This document shows positions 16,701 through 24,028 of a DNA stretch of 52,085 nt, one piece after another (position 1 is the first letter of the stretch; every line of letters starts with the position of its first letter). Under the pieces are notes generated by a model that made no database searches, was not told the origin of the DNA, and was given only the letters and a program-made list of their open reading frames with translations. Made by a program: the position numbers and the translations under genes. The stretch comes from a virus: positions 1 to 52,085 of IMG/VR virus record IMGVR_UViG_3300047446_000276; one strand, 5' to 3'.

Positions 16701-17268
16701 GCCCTGCCTTTTCCAATGAGGTGTAGTACAGCTGCAAGGCCTGCGGACCAGATAGATTGGCGAACTGCCCCGCAGTCACCCCGATCTGAGGCGCGATTTC
16801 CTTGAAGAAATCGGCCATTTCACCGCTGCCACGCTGAAGGAATTCACCGACGCGGTCGTTCGTGTCCTTCAGGATGTCAGAAAGCTTTTCCTGTTCAACA
16901 CCGACTGATTTCGCACCGTATGCCAGGCGCTGAAAGTCCTCGACGGAAGTATTTGAAAGCTGTGCGAGATTTTTCACCTCGCGTGCGTAGTCGATCGTAC
17001 TACTGGTGAGTGCTACAAGACCGGCAATCGATCCCGCAGCCGCAATGTTACCCGCGCCGATCTTCTCGAAAGTCGATGAAACGGTTTCGCCAACTTTATC
17101 TGCGCTGCTATTCAGCCGATCAAAAGCACCATCAACGTCTGCAAGACTGCGATCAATCTTTTGAGCCGTGCTGGCAACAGCACTTTCCGACCGAGAAAGC
17201 TCTTGCCGCAGTTGCGCGGTAGTGGCCTCGATCCGAACGAGCATGCCTTGGACGTCAGAATCCGCCAC
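13777..17268 (-). CDS. H: Tail length tape measure protein
   Basis: A 1163-aa tape measure protein that sets tail length. It is almost entirely helical with many Ala/Gln/Lys/Glu coiled stretches (about 320-470 and 690-900). Hydrophobic stretches near 75-95 and about 470-500 (A-L-L-S-L-L-G-G-P-A-G) can insert in the host membrane on ejection. The C-terminal 250 residues contain the Gly-rich G-E-A-G-P-E-A-I-M-P motif seen in many tape measure proteins. GTG at 17268 follows GGAGG by 8 bases. It is preceded by the frameshifted chaperone pair, the standard position. Confidence 0.92.
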   Translation of the reverse strand: MADSDVQGMLVRIEATTAQLRQELSRSESAVASTAQKIDRSLADVDGAFDRLNSSADKVGETVSSTFEKIGAGNIAAAGSIAGLVALTSSTIDYAREVKNLAQLSNTSVEDFQRLAYGAKSVGVEQEKLSDILKDTNDRVGEFLQRGSGEMADFFKEIAPQIGVTAGQFANLSGPQALQLYYTSLEKAGLNQQQVTTYMESMADEATALIPLLRNNGKEFQALGDQAENAGSVISEFNINRLVTAGQAISGLKATFAGVTNQITIGLLPGIEQATDSLQKMRDNGGAKQLGETISFLAENVDVLVAALGGKLAAAFAKFAIDAVTSAGVATKAMLTNIAATKASAIAKAEETAASASSAAAKLKESVAAYSAAQAIEAEAAARLASLQVAQQQIGYQARLAVGTAEETRFSAALAAIERDLAAAKAAAATASNQLAAATAASSAAMARDTAATTANAAAQTQAAAAKNVLARAGASLLSLLGGPAGIAALAIGVGVAFLTMGSHAQAARADINDLKRSVEEVRKEFNQLTRDQQQGALIRVTEQQRDSAKRASDAFGDLRTSMQRALIGPRSSETGSKQFTALADSLDKARSAGKPLSDTILQVGRQLNIPQSTLDGWVKQADSVSSLDVETKLLTDRQDLYRKQLDGSTKSTTGKTDADIAAENAAKNYQQTLDKQLNTLKDKTKLEEADRFITENKIDPQSELAQQIRETAKAVDAQKQADKDATDATQKSKEAQSKLEQQLKASADGYAKLKEQFDPIGAAADEQAKKIAELRLLYQNGKVSTEEYGQGLNWLQKQYDQAVASANGMAEALKYEADLQRQLANAQASYDQLVASVGMGSKESERAQARLALEKETNDKVLSLRTELATATTDKQQKELENQIALTQKYGALQVDAMVEGYQKVDEAQGDWRLGARSAFQDYADAARDVAGQTKSAFTSAFSSMDDAIDTFVTTGKFSFSDFTRSILADMAKIAARQASSSLLSSLFGAGLNYFTGGGGNGLAAGSAGATSSNLGASQAGYSSTYFQQADGGAWLNGIQMFANGAAFTNGIVNTPTAFGMAGGGTGVMGEAGPEAIMPLVRSSDGSLGVRMVGGATASGTVVQVDAPLYLTVPDRSSDGMELDPAALQQNMQKQMVATAQKAIADSWRPGGTSHRNSIGRG

Positions 17269-17292
17269 CTATCGGTCCTCCAATCAAAAATA

Positions 17293-17867
17293 TCAGCCGT
17301 TGCGCCGACCTGTGAGTGCGGCGCGCAGCTTTTGCGCCACGTCGACAGGCTTCTGCGGTGGTGGGGGTTGTGTGGAAGCACTAGCAAAGGGGCTAGTCAT
17401 ACGCGCCCATTCAATCTTCGCGTCCATCGCGATGAACAACTCAGGGAGAGGCGTATGCCAAGCAACATCAGGAGTCCAGCCGAGCCAGCCGGTGGCCACC
17501 GAGTACAACCGATCAACGTAGCTCCCTTCCTCTACGGCGCTGATGCCCTCGGCAGCTACTTTCCCAGCTTACCGCCGCGCGGGTTGTACAAGGCGCCGAG
17601 GAATTCAATCAGTCGCGGTGTGAGCTCAGCTACGCCGTGTTGCCAGACGGCCTCAGGAAGCCCTTCCGTCTTATCAACGGCGAGATTCGCGCCAGCTGCG
17701 ATGACAATCGCGGCGGCGTCGACACTCACCGCATGCAGCGCGGCGGACGCACCGCGCAGGCCGTTCAGGCGCGACTCAATCGCCCGAACGGCCGCCAGCG
17801 TTGGGCGAAGCTCGTAGGTGACGTCGCCAACGACGACGTCAATGTGTCCATGAAGAGTTTTGCTCAT
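17293..17867 (-). CDS. Tail assembly chaperone GT fusion, made by -1 frameshift
   Basis: The G frame ends at 17556, but a -1 slip at 17559-17565 lets the ribosome continue into a second frame to 17293. The extension reads V-A-A-E-G-I-S-A-V and then Y-S-V-A-T-G-W. This joins G to a T-like tail that is rich in Pro and Lys near its C-terminus (P-P-P-P-Q-K-P). In lambda the analogous G and GT products coat the tape measure protein and recruit tail tube subunits. The T part has no ribosome binding site of its own. Confidence 0.85.
17556..17867 (-). CDS. G: Tail assembly chaperone, G-like
   Basis: The unshifted 103-aa product that ends in N-P-R-G-G-K-L-G-K. It lies between the tail tube gene and the tape measure gene, is helical in its second half and has no recognisable catalytic motif. 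Together with the frameshifted GT product (17293-17867) it should act as chaperone for tail assembly in excess over GT. The start ATG is 8 bp downstream of the tail tube stop. Confidence 0.85.
   Translation of the reverse strand: MSKTLHGHIDVVVGDVTYELRPTLAAVRAIESRLNGLRGASAALHAVSVDAAAIVIAAGANLAVDKTEGLPEAVWQHGVAELTPRLIEFLGALYNPRGGKLGK
17559..17565 (-). other. Programmed -1 frameshift slippery site (GGGAAAG)
   Basis: The minus strand carries the heptamer G-GGA-AAG immediately before the G stop codon TAG at 17558-17556. This is the same heptamer used by lambda G-T. The -1 frame is open from here to 17293 and continues into the T-like sequence. Confidence 0.88.
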
Positions 17868-17875
17868 GCATCACC

Positions 17876-18373
17876 TCACGCGGCTGGACCGGCTGCTATC
17901 TCCAGCACATCCGAGTTGATGCCGATGGTGATGTTGCGACGCACCACGTTGTCGGCCGCACCTGCTGCCACAGTATTGTTCATGACCTTCCCACGGTAGT
18001 AGTAGGTGGTAGGAAGAATCGCCGGGGTTGCCGCTGGATCGCCATCGTTCAGAGTGATTTTGAAGTTGTAGTCACCCTTGCTTCGATCTTTGTGCGCAGT
18101 CTTCACCGCGTTTTGGCCAGCGTCACCATTGTCCAGGCCTACAGCCAAAGTCATGTCGCCGGCATCGGCCGTGCCCTTGTACTTGCGAACGCGACCGTCA
18201 CGCAGGGAGGTAAACGTAACGGAGCTGAACGTGTCGCCAAACTCACCAAGGTCTTCGATCTCGCCGATCTCGACATAGGTGTCAGCTTTGAACTCGGTCT
18301 CAGTTGTTGCAGCAGTCTTGCCACCAATCGAGATTCGGCAGCCGGCGGCTGTGTTCAGATTGTCATCGGCCAT
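17876..18373 (-). CDS. V: Major tail tube protein, lambda V-like
   Basis: A 165-aa beta-rich protein with the lambda gpV-type layout, about two thirds of the gpV length and lacking the extra C-terminal Ig-like domain. Features include R-I-S-I-G near the start, E-I-G-E-I and F-T-S-L-R-D-G in the middle, and G-K-V-M-N-N in the second half. It polymerises to form the tail tube. Position before G/GT supports it. Confidence 0.85.
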   Translation of the reverse strand: MADDNLNTAAGCRISIGGKTAATTETEFKADTYVEIGEIEDLGEFGDTFSSVTFTSLRDGRVRKYKGTADAGDMTLAVGLDNGDAGQNAVKTAHKDRSKGDYNFKITLNDGDPAATPAILPTTYYYRGKVMNNTVAAGAADNVVRRNITIGINSDVLEIAAGPAA

Positions 18374-18418
18374 GGGTAGTCCTCCAAAGGCGCATTGGAT
18401 AAGCCAAAATCGGCTGGG

Positions 18419-18805
18419 TTAGTGAGTGGTGATCACGCGAACGGTCACAGAGCCTTGATAAGTCACCCCATCTGGCTCTCTCTGTGTTCCTGCTTGGATA
18501 ACGCGGACAGATACGGCTCGACCGATGGCGAGTGCCATCGGTCGCTCATCCAGAGCATCGACGACCTGCCCCACAATGAGTTTGGCCTCAGCCTGGCCAT
18601 GGGCATCCGACCAAACGCTCAGGTAAATCAGCCGTGACTCACGCTTGCGGCCTGCAATGGGCCGCTCGTTCGTGGCGATTTCGCGATCAATCGAAACGTA
18701 CGGCATTGGCGAATCCATGGGTGCCCCGTCGTAGACGGGAGCGGAAACTTCAGCAGTCAAGCGCTCGTATAGCGCCTGCTGCAGGGCCACCGAAGGATCA
18801 GGCAT
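18419..18805 (-). CDS. Tail completion protein (DUF3168 family)
   Basis: A 128-aa protein with the DUF3168 pattern: a helical N-terminus with L-Q-Q-A-L-Y-E-R-L, then V-Y-D-G-A-P, P-Y-V-S-I-D and S-V-W-S-D. DUF3168 proteins are tail terminator or completion proteins, related to HK97 gp10-neighbour genes and lambda U, that join tail to head. The gene overlaps the HK97 gp10-like gene by 8 bp. Confidence 0.85.
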   Translation of the reverse strand: MPDPSVALQQALYERLTAEVSAPVYDGAPMDSPMPYVSIDREIATNERPIAGRKRESRLIYLSVWSDAHGQAEAKLIVGQVVDALDERPMALAIGRAVSVRVIQAGTQREPDGVTYQGSVTVRVITTH

Positions 18806-19289
18806 CGCTGGTGGCCCTCCTCAACGTTTCATTCACGGCGGCTCTGATGTCAGCCAAGACCACCTCCCGGTTTACCTGATAGGCAGGCCGCAACCATGGA
18901 TGGGCCGGGCGTGCGGGAATGTCCGGATGCTTGCCGAACCAATGAGAGCCGTCTGTTTTAACAGTGTCTCGCTGATTGCGGTTTCCCGCCCGCTTGCCGC
19001 CGATGTATCCCTTCGTTCCGTACTCAAGAAACCGAAGGTAGAAAAAGCGCCGGTAATTCTTTTTCCCGCGCAGTCCGATTTCGGCGTTTAAACCACTTCG
19101 AGAGACAAAAACCGAAAGTGCAGCAGCAGCCTCACCAGTATCGCGCGGTACCAGTTCTTTCATCGTGGCCAACACTCGCTGTCCAGCCTGTTCCATGGCA
19201 GGTTTGAGATGGTTGTCCATGGTTTGGTGAATGGCGCGAAGCGTTTTTCGCAACTTGAAATCGCCGGAGAGGCGGGATCGCCGCGCCAT
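18798..19289 (-). CDS. HK97 gp10-like tail completion or neck protein
   Basis: A 163-aa basic protein with R-R-S-R-L-S-G-D-F, a helical stretch with H-L-K-P-A-M-E-Q-A and L-V-P-R-D-T-G-E, then R-F-L-E-Y-G-T-K-G and A-R-P-A-H-P-W-L-R. These are typical of the HK97 gp10 family, which connects the head and tail. It lies between the connector genes and the tail terminator in HK97 order. Confidence 0.87.
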   Translation of the reverse strand: MARRSRLSGDFKLRKTLRAIHQTMDNHLKPAMEQAGQRVLATMKELVPRDTGEAAAALSVFVSRSGLNAEIGLRGKKNYRRFFYLRFLEYGTKGYIGGKRAGNRNQRDTVKTDGSHWFGKHPDIPARPAHPWLRPAYQVNREVVLADIRAAVNETLRRATSDA

Positions 19290-19291
19290 GA

Positions 19292-19462
19292 TCAGCCCTT
19301 CTCTTGGGTTTTCTCGGGCTTCGTTTCCTTCGGCTGCTCTACTTTTTCAACCAGCCCGCGCCCAACCAGGTCGTCGGCAGTCTTAGCGTCAACCGTGAAC
19401 TCCTCGCCAGGCACACGATCGCCGACAGCGCCAGAAAGATTTGCTTTGGCAATTACTTTCAT
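19292..19462 (-). CDS. Small conserved structural-region protein (56 aa)
   Basis: This short gene encodes 56 residues with a beta-rich first half (M-K-V-I-A-K-A-N-L-S-G) and a Lys/Glu/Pro-rich tail ending T-Q-E-K-G. The pattern V-P-G-E-E-F-T-V-D and L-V-G-R-G-L-V-E resembles small proteins found between connector genes in HK97-like phages. It lies 2 bp before the HK97 gp10-like gene and 9 bp after the head closure gene. Its role is likely in head-tail connection, inferred from position. Confidence 0.7.
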   Translation of the reverse strand: MKVIAKANLSGAVGDRVPGEEFTVDAKTADDLVGRGLVEKVEQPKETKPEKTQEKG

Positions 19463-19471
19463 CTGATACCC

Positions 19472-19792
19472 CTATGGGTTAGGAACATTTGAACAGAGAA
19501 GCCGCGTCATGCTCAGATCGTTATCTGGCAGAACGGCTTCGATGAGATAGGTCACCGCTTTACCGACAAGCCGCTGCCCCGCCAGAACATCTCGCTTTGT
19601 CCTGATTCTGATCTCAGCGGTGATGACGGCTGAAATCGACTCGGCAACTGGAGCCGTACGCCCGGTTGGTAGGGTGATTTCAGCCCATAGCTTTCCGACA
19701 TCTTCCCAGCCTTCAGCGAAACCGCCGGAACCGTTTGGCGACCGGGTAACAGCCTGGCGCATGAGATGATGCCGTAGCCCCCCGGCCCTCAT
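19472..19792 (-). CDS. Head-tail adaptor / head closure protein
   Basis: A 106-aa protein of the head-tail joining type: it starts M-R-A-G-G-L-R-H and has the signature E-I-T-L-P-T-G-R and A-E-I-R-I-R-T-K-R. It closes the head after packaging and provides the tail attachment site. ATG at 19792 overlaps the stop codon of the upstream connector gene by one base, so the longer frame to 19918 is rejected. Confidence 0.85.
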   Translation of the reverse strand: MRAGGLRHHLMRQAVTRSPNGSGGFAEGWEDVGKLWAEITLPTGRTAPVAESISAVITAEIRIRTKRDVLAGQRLVGKAVTYLIEAVLPDNDLSMTRLLCSNVPNP

Positions 19793-20133
19793 CAGACACC
19801 CATCCCGATTCGATACGGTGTAAGCAGCGACCGAGACCCGAGTGGCAGTTCGGTTGAGCCAGCACCAACCACCACATCCTCCCGGTTCGAGTAAAGGCTG
19901 CCCAAGATGAGCAAGCAAGCTGCTCGGACTGAGGGGTTGATCACGATCGGATCAACGCCGGCAGTTCCATCCAATACGGCTTCGCCCAATAAATCAGGGT
20001 CCGCATAGAACCGGCGATTCATGAACTGCGCGGCGCTATCCTCGGCGGCGGAAAGGAGCAACTCCACATAATCGCGGTCATCATCATCAGCGCGCAGGTG
20101 CTGCATGCCTTGATCAGTAGGAATGGCGTTCAT
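19792..20133 (-). CDS. Head-tail connector protein (HK97 gp6-like)
   Basis: A 113-aa mostly helical protein. The pattern of an N-terminal acidic helix (D-D-D-D-R-D-Y-V-E-L-L-L), A-Q-F-M-N-R-R-F-Y and the C-terminal L-I-L-G-S-L-Y-S-N-R-E is typical of the gp6-like connector family that forms the ring below the portal. Its place next to the head closure gene agrees. Confidence 0.85.
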   Translation of the reverse strand: MNAIPTDQGMQHLRADDDDRDYVELLLSAAEDSAAQFMNRRFYADPDLLGEAVLDGTAGVDPIVINPSVRAACLLILGSLYSNREDVVVGAGSTELPLGSRSLLTPYRIGMGV

Positions 20134-20134
20134 G

Positions 20135-20380
20135 TCAGGCCTTTGGATTTTTGTCCGTAGCTAGGCTGGCAAGGATCAGCTGGTCGGCATGACGTTTGGG
20201 AACGCTGTAGCCGGGCCCACCTCGGCGCTTGATCTCGCCATCGTCCTGGTACGAGCGCAGCGGAAAGACTTCGACTGTCGTGACCGCCTGCTCCCCTGCG
20301 GGCTGACTCTTCGGCTCGTCCTCGGGCTTGGCAACAGAGCGACGGGCGGCTGCTTTCTTTTCTTCGGTATCAGTAGCCAT
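20135..20380 (-). CDS. Small charged protein between capsid and connector genes
   Basis: An 81-aa protein with a Lys/Glu/Ala-rich disordered N-terminal half and a beta-like C-terminal half containing V-F-P-L-R-S-Y and R-H-A-D-Q-L-I-L-A. ATG at 20380 follows GGAGAA; a TTG at 20395 would add five residues. It lies 1 bp before the connector gene and 46 bp after the capsid gene stop. Its role is probably structural, but no domain is recognised. Confidence 0.7.
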   Translation of the reverse strand: MATDTEEKKAAARRSVAKPEDEPKSQPAGEQAVTTVEVFPLRSYQDDGEIKRRGGPGYSVPKRHADQLILASLATDKNPKA

Positions 20381-20393
20381 AAACAAGTTCTCC

Positions 20394-20415
20394 AAAAGGC
20401 GCCACTCGGGCGCCT
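20394..20415 (-). terminator. Weak rho-independent terminator behind the capsid gene
   Basis: On the minus strand AGGCGC-CCGAGTG-GCGCCT is followed by only four T. It stands between the capsid gene and the 81-aa gene and could reduce read-through so that capsid mRNA is in excess. Confidence 0.55.
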
Positions 20416-20426
20416 AGGTGGTTGGG

Positions 20427-21635
20427 TTAACCGCCAGCCGCTTCGGTGAGCGAGCCGGTGACGAACGCTTCTGGACGATACACGGCGAACGCTAGACGCT
20501 CTTCCGCGCGGATGGTGACCATGTTCTTCTCGAAGTCGTCGGCGTTCTCGGTCGAGATCAGGATTTCGATCTCCATACGATCGAGGATCTGCGCGCCCAG
20601 GCGGAAAGCGCCGGTGAGGAAGTCGTCCTGCTGCATGGCCTGAGTCGAAACGACCGGTCGATTCCACAAACGAGCGGCGGTACCCTCCTGCGGCTGACCC
20701 ACGATGTAGCGACCTTCGCCGTCTTTGGTCAGCTCGATTGCCGCCCAGTCAATCGGGTTCAGAACGATGCCGTCGGCTGGGAACTCGGACAGTTCTGCTT
20801 GCAGGAGTGCCAAGCGGATGCGGTCAATACGCTGCTCGCCAGCCACGACGATACCTGCCGGGGCGGCGTAGGCTTCGGCCAGTGTCATCAGCCCTTGCAG
20901 GTTGGCACCGGTGCCGTTTCCGTACAGCAGCTGGACCTCTTCAACAGTCAGCAGACCGTAGCGTGCACGGGCATCGATGTAGCTCTGCAACGCAGCGGCA
21001 TCGTCGAGGATCTGACGACTCGCTTTGAACAGGTGCGCCAGTGTGCGGACAGGCGCATTCACCAGTTCGAACGTGAGTTCGGAATACGGCTTGGCCGTGT
21101 TCTCCGCTACCGACTTGGCGTTGTTGGTAAAACCGGTCTCGCGAACGTACTCGTACGAGTTGCTGGTGGTCGTACCTGGTGCGATCAGGTCCCGAATCGT
21201 CAGGCGGCGTTCAGGCGGCATGATGATTTCCTGCCGGCGATCAGGCGCAACCAGAGAACCACCGGAGGCCGGTACGGACGTAATGGCGGCGCGCGGCACG
21301 GAGACTCGGCGGGAGCCACGAAACGAGGCATTTACGTCCTGCATCTGCTCGCTTGCCACTACCAGCTCACCAGCAGATTGCTGCCGCTCACCACGATCAC
21401 GACCAGAGTTTGCGTTGAGCAGCTTTTGCTCCGCTTCAAGCATACGAGCCTGTAGCTCGCCCTGCTTGTTCAGAAGTTCATCCACCTTAGTACGGGTTTC
21501 AGCCTGCATTTCGCCCGAGGCCTTGATTTCCTTCTCGGTGCGCTCGGCGTAGGTTTTGATCTGATCGCCGACGGCTTTCAGATCGGCTTGGGTTTGCTTC
21601 TGCGAGGCTTCGATTGCAGAAAGATCTTGAGGCAT
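20427..21635 (-). CDS. Major capsid protein, HK97 family
   Basis: A 402-aa HK97-fold capsid subunit. Residues about 1-100 are a Gln/Lys/Glu-rich coiled coil that matches the delta/scaffold domain removed by the head protease. After it come the loop and shell domains with R-R-L-T-I-R-D-L, the T-N-S-Y-E-Y segment, A-Q-I-L-D and the terminal V-Y-R-P-E-A-F-V. It is directly downstream of the ClpP-like protease, the standard HK97 order of portal-protease-capsid. AAAGGACAAAACC precedes the ATG. Confidence 0.93.
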   Translation of the reverse strand: MPQDLSAIEASQKQTQADLKAVGDQIKTYAERTEKEIKASGEMQAETRTKVDELLNKQGELQARMLEAEQKLLNANSGRDRGERQQSAGELVVASEQMQDVNASFRGSRRVSVPRAAITSVPASGGSLVAPDRRQEIIMPPERRLTIRDLIAPGTTTSNSYEYVRETGFTNNAKSVAENTAKPYSELTFELVNAPVRTLAHLFKASRQILDDAAALQSYIDARARYGLLTVEEVQLLYGNGTGANLQGLMTLAEAYAAPAGIVVAGEQRIDRIRLALLQAELSEFPADGIVLNPIDWAAIELTKDGEGRYIVGQPQEGTAARLWNRPVVSTQAMQQDDFLTGAFRLGAQILDRMEIEILISTENADDFEKNMVTIRAEERLAFAVYRPEAFVTGSLTEAAGG

Positions 21636-21657
21636 GGTTTTGTCCTTTTAGAAATGA

Positions 21658-21677
21658 AAAAACCGCCATTAGGCGGT
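21658..21677 (-). terminator. Rho-independent terminator between head protease and capsid
   Basis: On the minus strand ACCGCC-TAAT-GGCGGT is followed by a T run. The capsid ribosome binding site follows 15-20 bases later. Confidence 0.75.
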
Positions 21678-21703
21678 CGATGATCAGTGGCGTTGTCAGC
21701 CGT

Positions 21704-22567
21704 TTAGCAGCTAGGGATAAGTCCCCGGAGTGCCGACGCCTGGTTTGCGGTTTCTTCAAACGCGGATACATCAAGGGCAGCGCTAGGCATGCCCGGCACG
21801 ACAGCGCGAAGCGTGTCGCCGCCAGCAGCTTTATGCGTGCTGGTCTTGATTTCAGAAATCAGCTTACGGCGCTCGCTACGGGGCATGCCGGATTTGGCCA
21901 GCGCAGCGTCTAGCCTGCGAGCGGAATGCGCCTGAGCTCCGTCCTCGCTTGGAGCTTGCTCAATCTCCTCAGCAGAGATCAGGCCGGTAGCGAAGCCCTT
22001 CTCGACGGCGTTCGATCCATTCATGTAGGTCTCGGCGTCAAGCATCTTTTCCACTGCCGCTTCGTCCAGGCCGCTGGTGTCTGCATACAGGCTGATCATG
22101 GCGCGGTCGAACTCTTCCATCGTGTCCGCCAGTTCGCGAATCGCATGACGGTTACCGGCAAAGTAGGTCCAGCAGTTGTGGATCATCAAGAATGCTGTCT
22201 TGGCAACCTCACGCTTAGCACCCGCCATCGCAATGACGGAAGCTGCCGAAGCGGCAAGACCGAGAACCTTGACCGTCACCTCCTGGGAATGGTCCAGCAG
22301 GCGGTTGTAAATCGCGATGCCTTCGAACATGTCTCCACCCGGGGAGTTGATATAGACAGTGAGCGGATTATCGCCGATGGCCCGTAATGCAGCGTCGACG
22401 CGCTTCAGAGTCACACCCTCGCCATACCAGTCCTCGCCGATCACCCCATACATGGTGATGGTGTTGGTCCCTGCCTCCAGCGCCGCGCGCAGGTCAGGGT
22501 TCCAAAGATCGAGCGCACGCGGGCTCAGCTCACAGTTGAAACTGCGCGCTTTCACATTCAGAGGCAT
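21704..22567 (-). CDS. Head maturation protease, ClpP-like
   Basis: A 287-aa serine protease of the ClpP/S14 type. The N-terminal part has N-S-P-G-G-D (75-80), the nucleophile Ser107 lies in L-A-A-S-A-A-S, and His130 in M-I-H-N-C-W. It cuts away the capsid scaffold domain during head maturation. The C-terminal ~90 residues are a variable tail. It lies between portal and capsid in HK97 order. Confidence 0.92.
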   Translation of the reverse strand: MPLNVKARSFNCELSPRALDLWNPDLRAALEAGTNTITMYGVIGEDWYGEGVTLKRVDAALRAIGDNPLTVYINSPGGDMFEGIAIYNRLLDHSQEVTVKVLGLAASAASVIAMAGAKREVAKTAFLMIHNCWTYFAGNRHAIRELADTMEEFDRAMISLYADTSGLDEAAVEKMLDAETYMNGSNAVEKGFATGLISAEEIEQAPSEDGAQAHSARRLDAALAKSGMPRSERRKLISEIKTSTHKAAGGDTLRAVVPGMPSAALDVSAFEETANQASALRGLIPSC

Positions 22568-22569
22568 GG

Positions 22570-23871
22570 TTACTCCTGCGTCTGGCCAAGCCAGTTTTTG
22601 AGGGCTGCTTGAGCGGCCTGCCCATCAGATGACTGGCCGAGTTGATCAATTGGCGCCAGGTTGGTTTGCACGGTGAGGACCGAAGCATTGCCGCCGTGGC
22701 GCGGGAGATTTTCCTTAACGCGGCATTCGTCACGGGTCATGATCCCGTTCTGCGTCATTTTGCTATACCACTCCGCGCGCCCGGTGCTGTCGGCCTTCAG
22801 GAAAGCTTCCAAAGAGAACTCTGAGTAATACGTGCGCCGATCAACAGGACTCAACAGCCTCTTGTTGACGCATTGCTGGATCTGACTGGTGACAGAACTG
22901 ATGCAGAAGGTCAGGAAAGCAATCATCTGCTGCTCAAGCCCGGTTCCCCAATTGCTGCCCGCGTCGGTCTTACCCACCATCCAAGGGGGAACGCCGAACC
23001 ACCGGCAAATTTCCTCGATGCTATGGCCCCGCGACTCCAGCAACTGCGCATCCACTGGATTGATCCCGATCGTTTCAGCTTTCACGCCCTGCTCAAGTAC
23101 CGGGGATTTACCCGCGTTCATGGCGCCGGAGACGGTTTTTACGTATTCGCGGAACTCGTCGCGCTGATCGGGCTTGAGGATGCGATCAACGCTGAAAGCA
23201 ACCGTGGGCAGCAATCCGTTCTTGAAGGTGCCGTTCGCCGCATCATCGGCAGACATCGCCGAGCCGAACACGTCTGCACCGAAGCGGATTGCCGACATAC
23301 CTACTCGACCATCTATGCTAAACGCCGGAATATGCAGCATATCCACACGAGCAATCTGCCTGCGGGCGCCTTTCTTCGGGCGGTACCAATATTCAAGACG
23401 CCCATCGTCGTCGACCTCAAGATCGACGCGGGAAGGCATCAGGAAGTCCAGCGCGATGACGCGGGTGCCGGAGCGGTGAATCTCGCAGTACGCGTTGCCC
23501 CAAAGCAACATCGAAGCAACGACGGCCTGCCAGAACTGAAACGCAGTCATGTCCTCATTGGGGCTGTTGTGGATGACGTCATACAACGAAAAATCACGCG
23601 CATCTTCACGATCGCCATCGCCCTTACGCCGATAAATTCCCAGCGGCAACCCGGCAACCGAAGTCGAAATAATGCGCACGCAGGCCCAGACAGTGGACAG
23701 TCGCATCACGTTGTCGACGTTTACCGCTTTGCCGGAGCTCGACTGTCCACCAAGCCAAGATCCCCAGAAACCTCCGTCGCTCAGGCGTATGGCCTTTCCG
23801 GTCCAGTCGCCGAGCGACTTCATCGGCTTGGCTGCAGCCCTACCGAGAACCAGCGAAAGAGATTTATTCAC
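22570..23871 (-). CDS. Portal protein, HK97 family
   Basis: A 433-aa portal protein that forms the dodecameric ring for DNA passage. It has A-K-P-M-K-S-L-G near the start, the motif V-W-A-C-V-R-I-I (about 63-70), the D-F-L-M-P-S-R segment, and W-F-G-V-P-P-W-M-V-G-K near the C-terminal third. GTG at 23871 overlaps the upstream small membrane gene (GTGAATAA). It is the standard neighbour of terminase and head protease. Confidence 0.93.
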   Translation of the reverse strand: MNKSLSLVLGRAAAKPMKSLGDWTGKAIRLSDGGFWGSWLGGQSSSGKAVNVDNVMRLSTVWACVRIISTSVAGLPLGIYRRKGDGDREDARDFSLYDVIHNSPNEDMTAFQFWQAVVASMLLWGNAYCEIHRSGTRVIALDFLMPSRVDLEVDDDGRLEYWYRPKKGARRQIARVDMLHIPAFSIDGRVGMSAIRFGADVFGSAMSADDAANGTFKNGLLPTVAFSVDRILKPDQRDEFREYVKTVSGAMNAGKSPVLEQGVKAETIGINPVDAQLLESRGHSIEEICRWFGVPPWMVGKTDAGSNWGTGLEQQMIAFLTFCISSVTSQIQQCVNKRLLSPVDRRTYYSEFSLEAFLKADSTGRAEWYSKMTQNGIMTRDECRVKENLPRHGGNASVLTVQTNLAPIDQLGQSSDGQAAQAALKNWLGQTQE

Positions 23872-24028
23872 CTGCCAGTCCTTTCTTGATGAAGCCGGAA
23901 ATCATGAACAGCGATGCTGCGGCAGCGATCAATGCCCAGCCGGTGCCGAGCAGCGTAAACACGCCACCGACAAGCAGGCCGAACCCGCCCAATGCAGTGA
24001 GGATAAAAAAAGCCAGTGGCAAGCTCAT
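23864..24028 (-). CDS. Small membrane protein between terminase and portal (54 aa)
   Basis: A 54-aa protein with two hydrophobic segments: about 3-28 ([10 protein letters not shown]) and 30-46 (W-A-L-I-A-A-A), then a basic tail I-K-K-G-L-A-G-E. Its ATG overlaps the terminase stop by 4 nt and its end overlaps the portal start by 8 nt, so it is translated within the packaging operon. It may be membrane-associated during DNA packaging; function unknown. Confidence 0.75.
   Translation of the reverse strand: MSLPLAFFILTALGGFGLLVGGVFTLLGTGWALIAAAASLFMISGFIKKGLAGE

Noticed and set aside
22873-23889. Plus-strand open frame of 338 codons opposite the portal gene
   Set aside because: Shadow frame of the portal gene, without a start site or domain.
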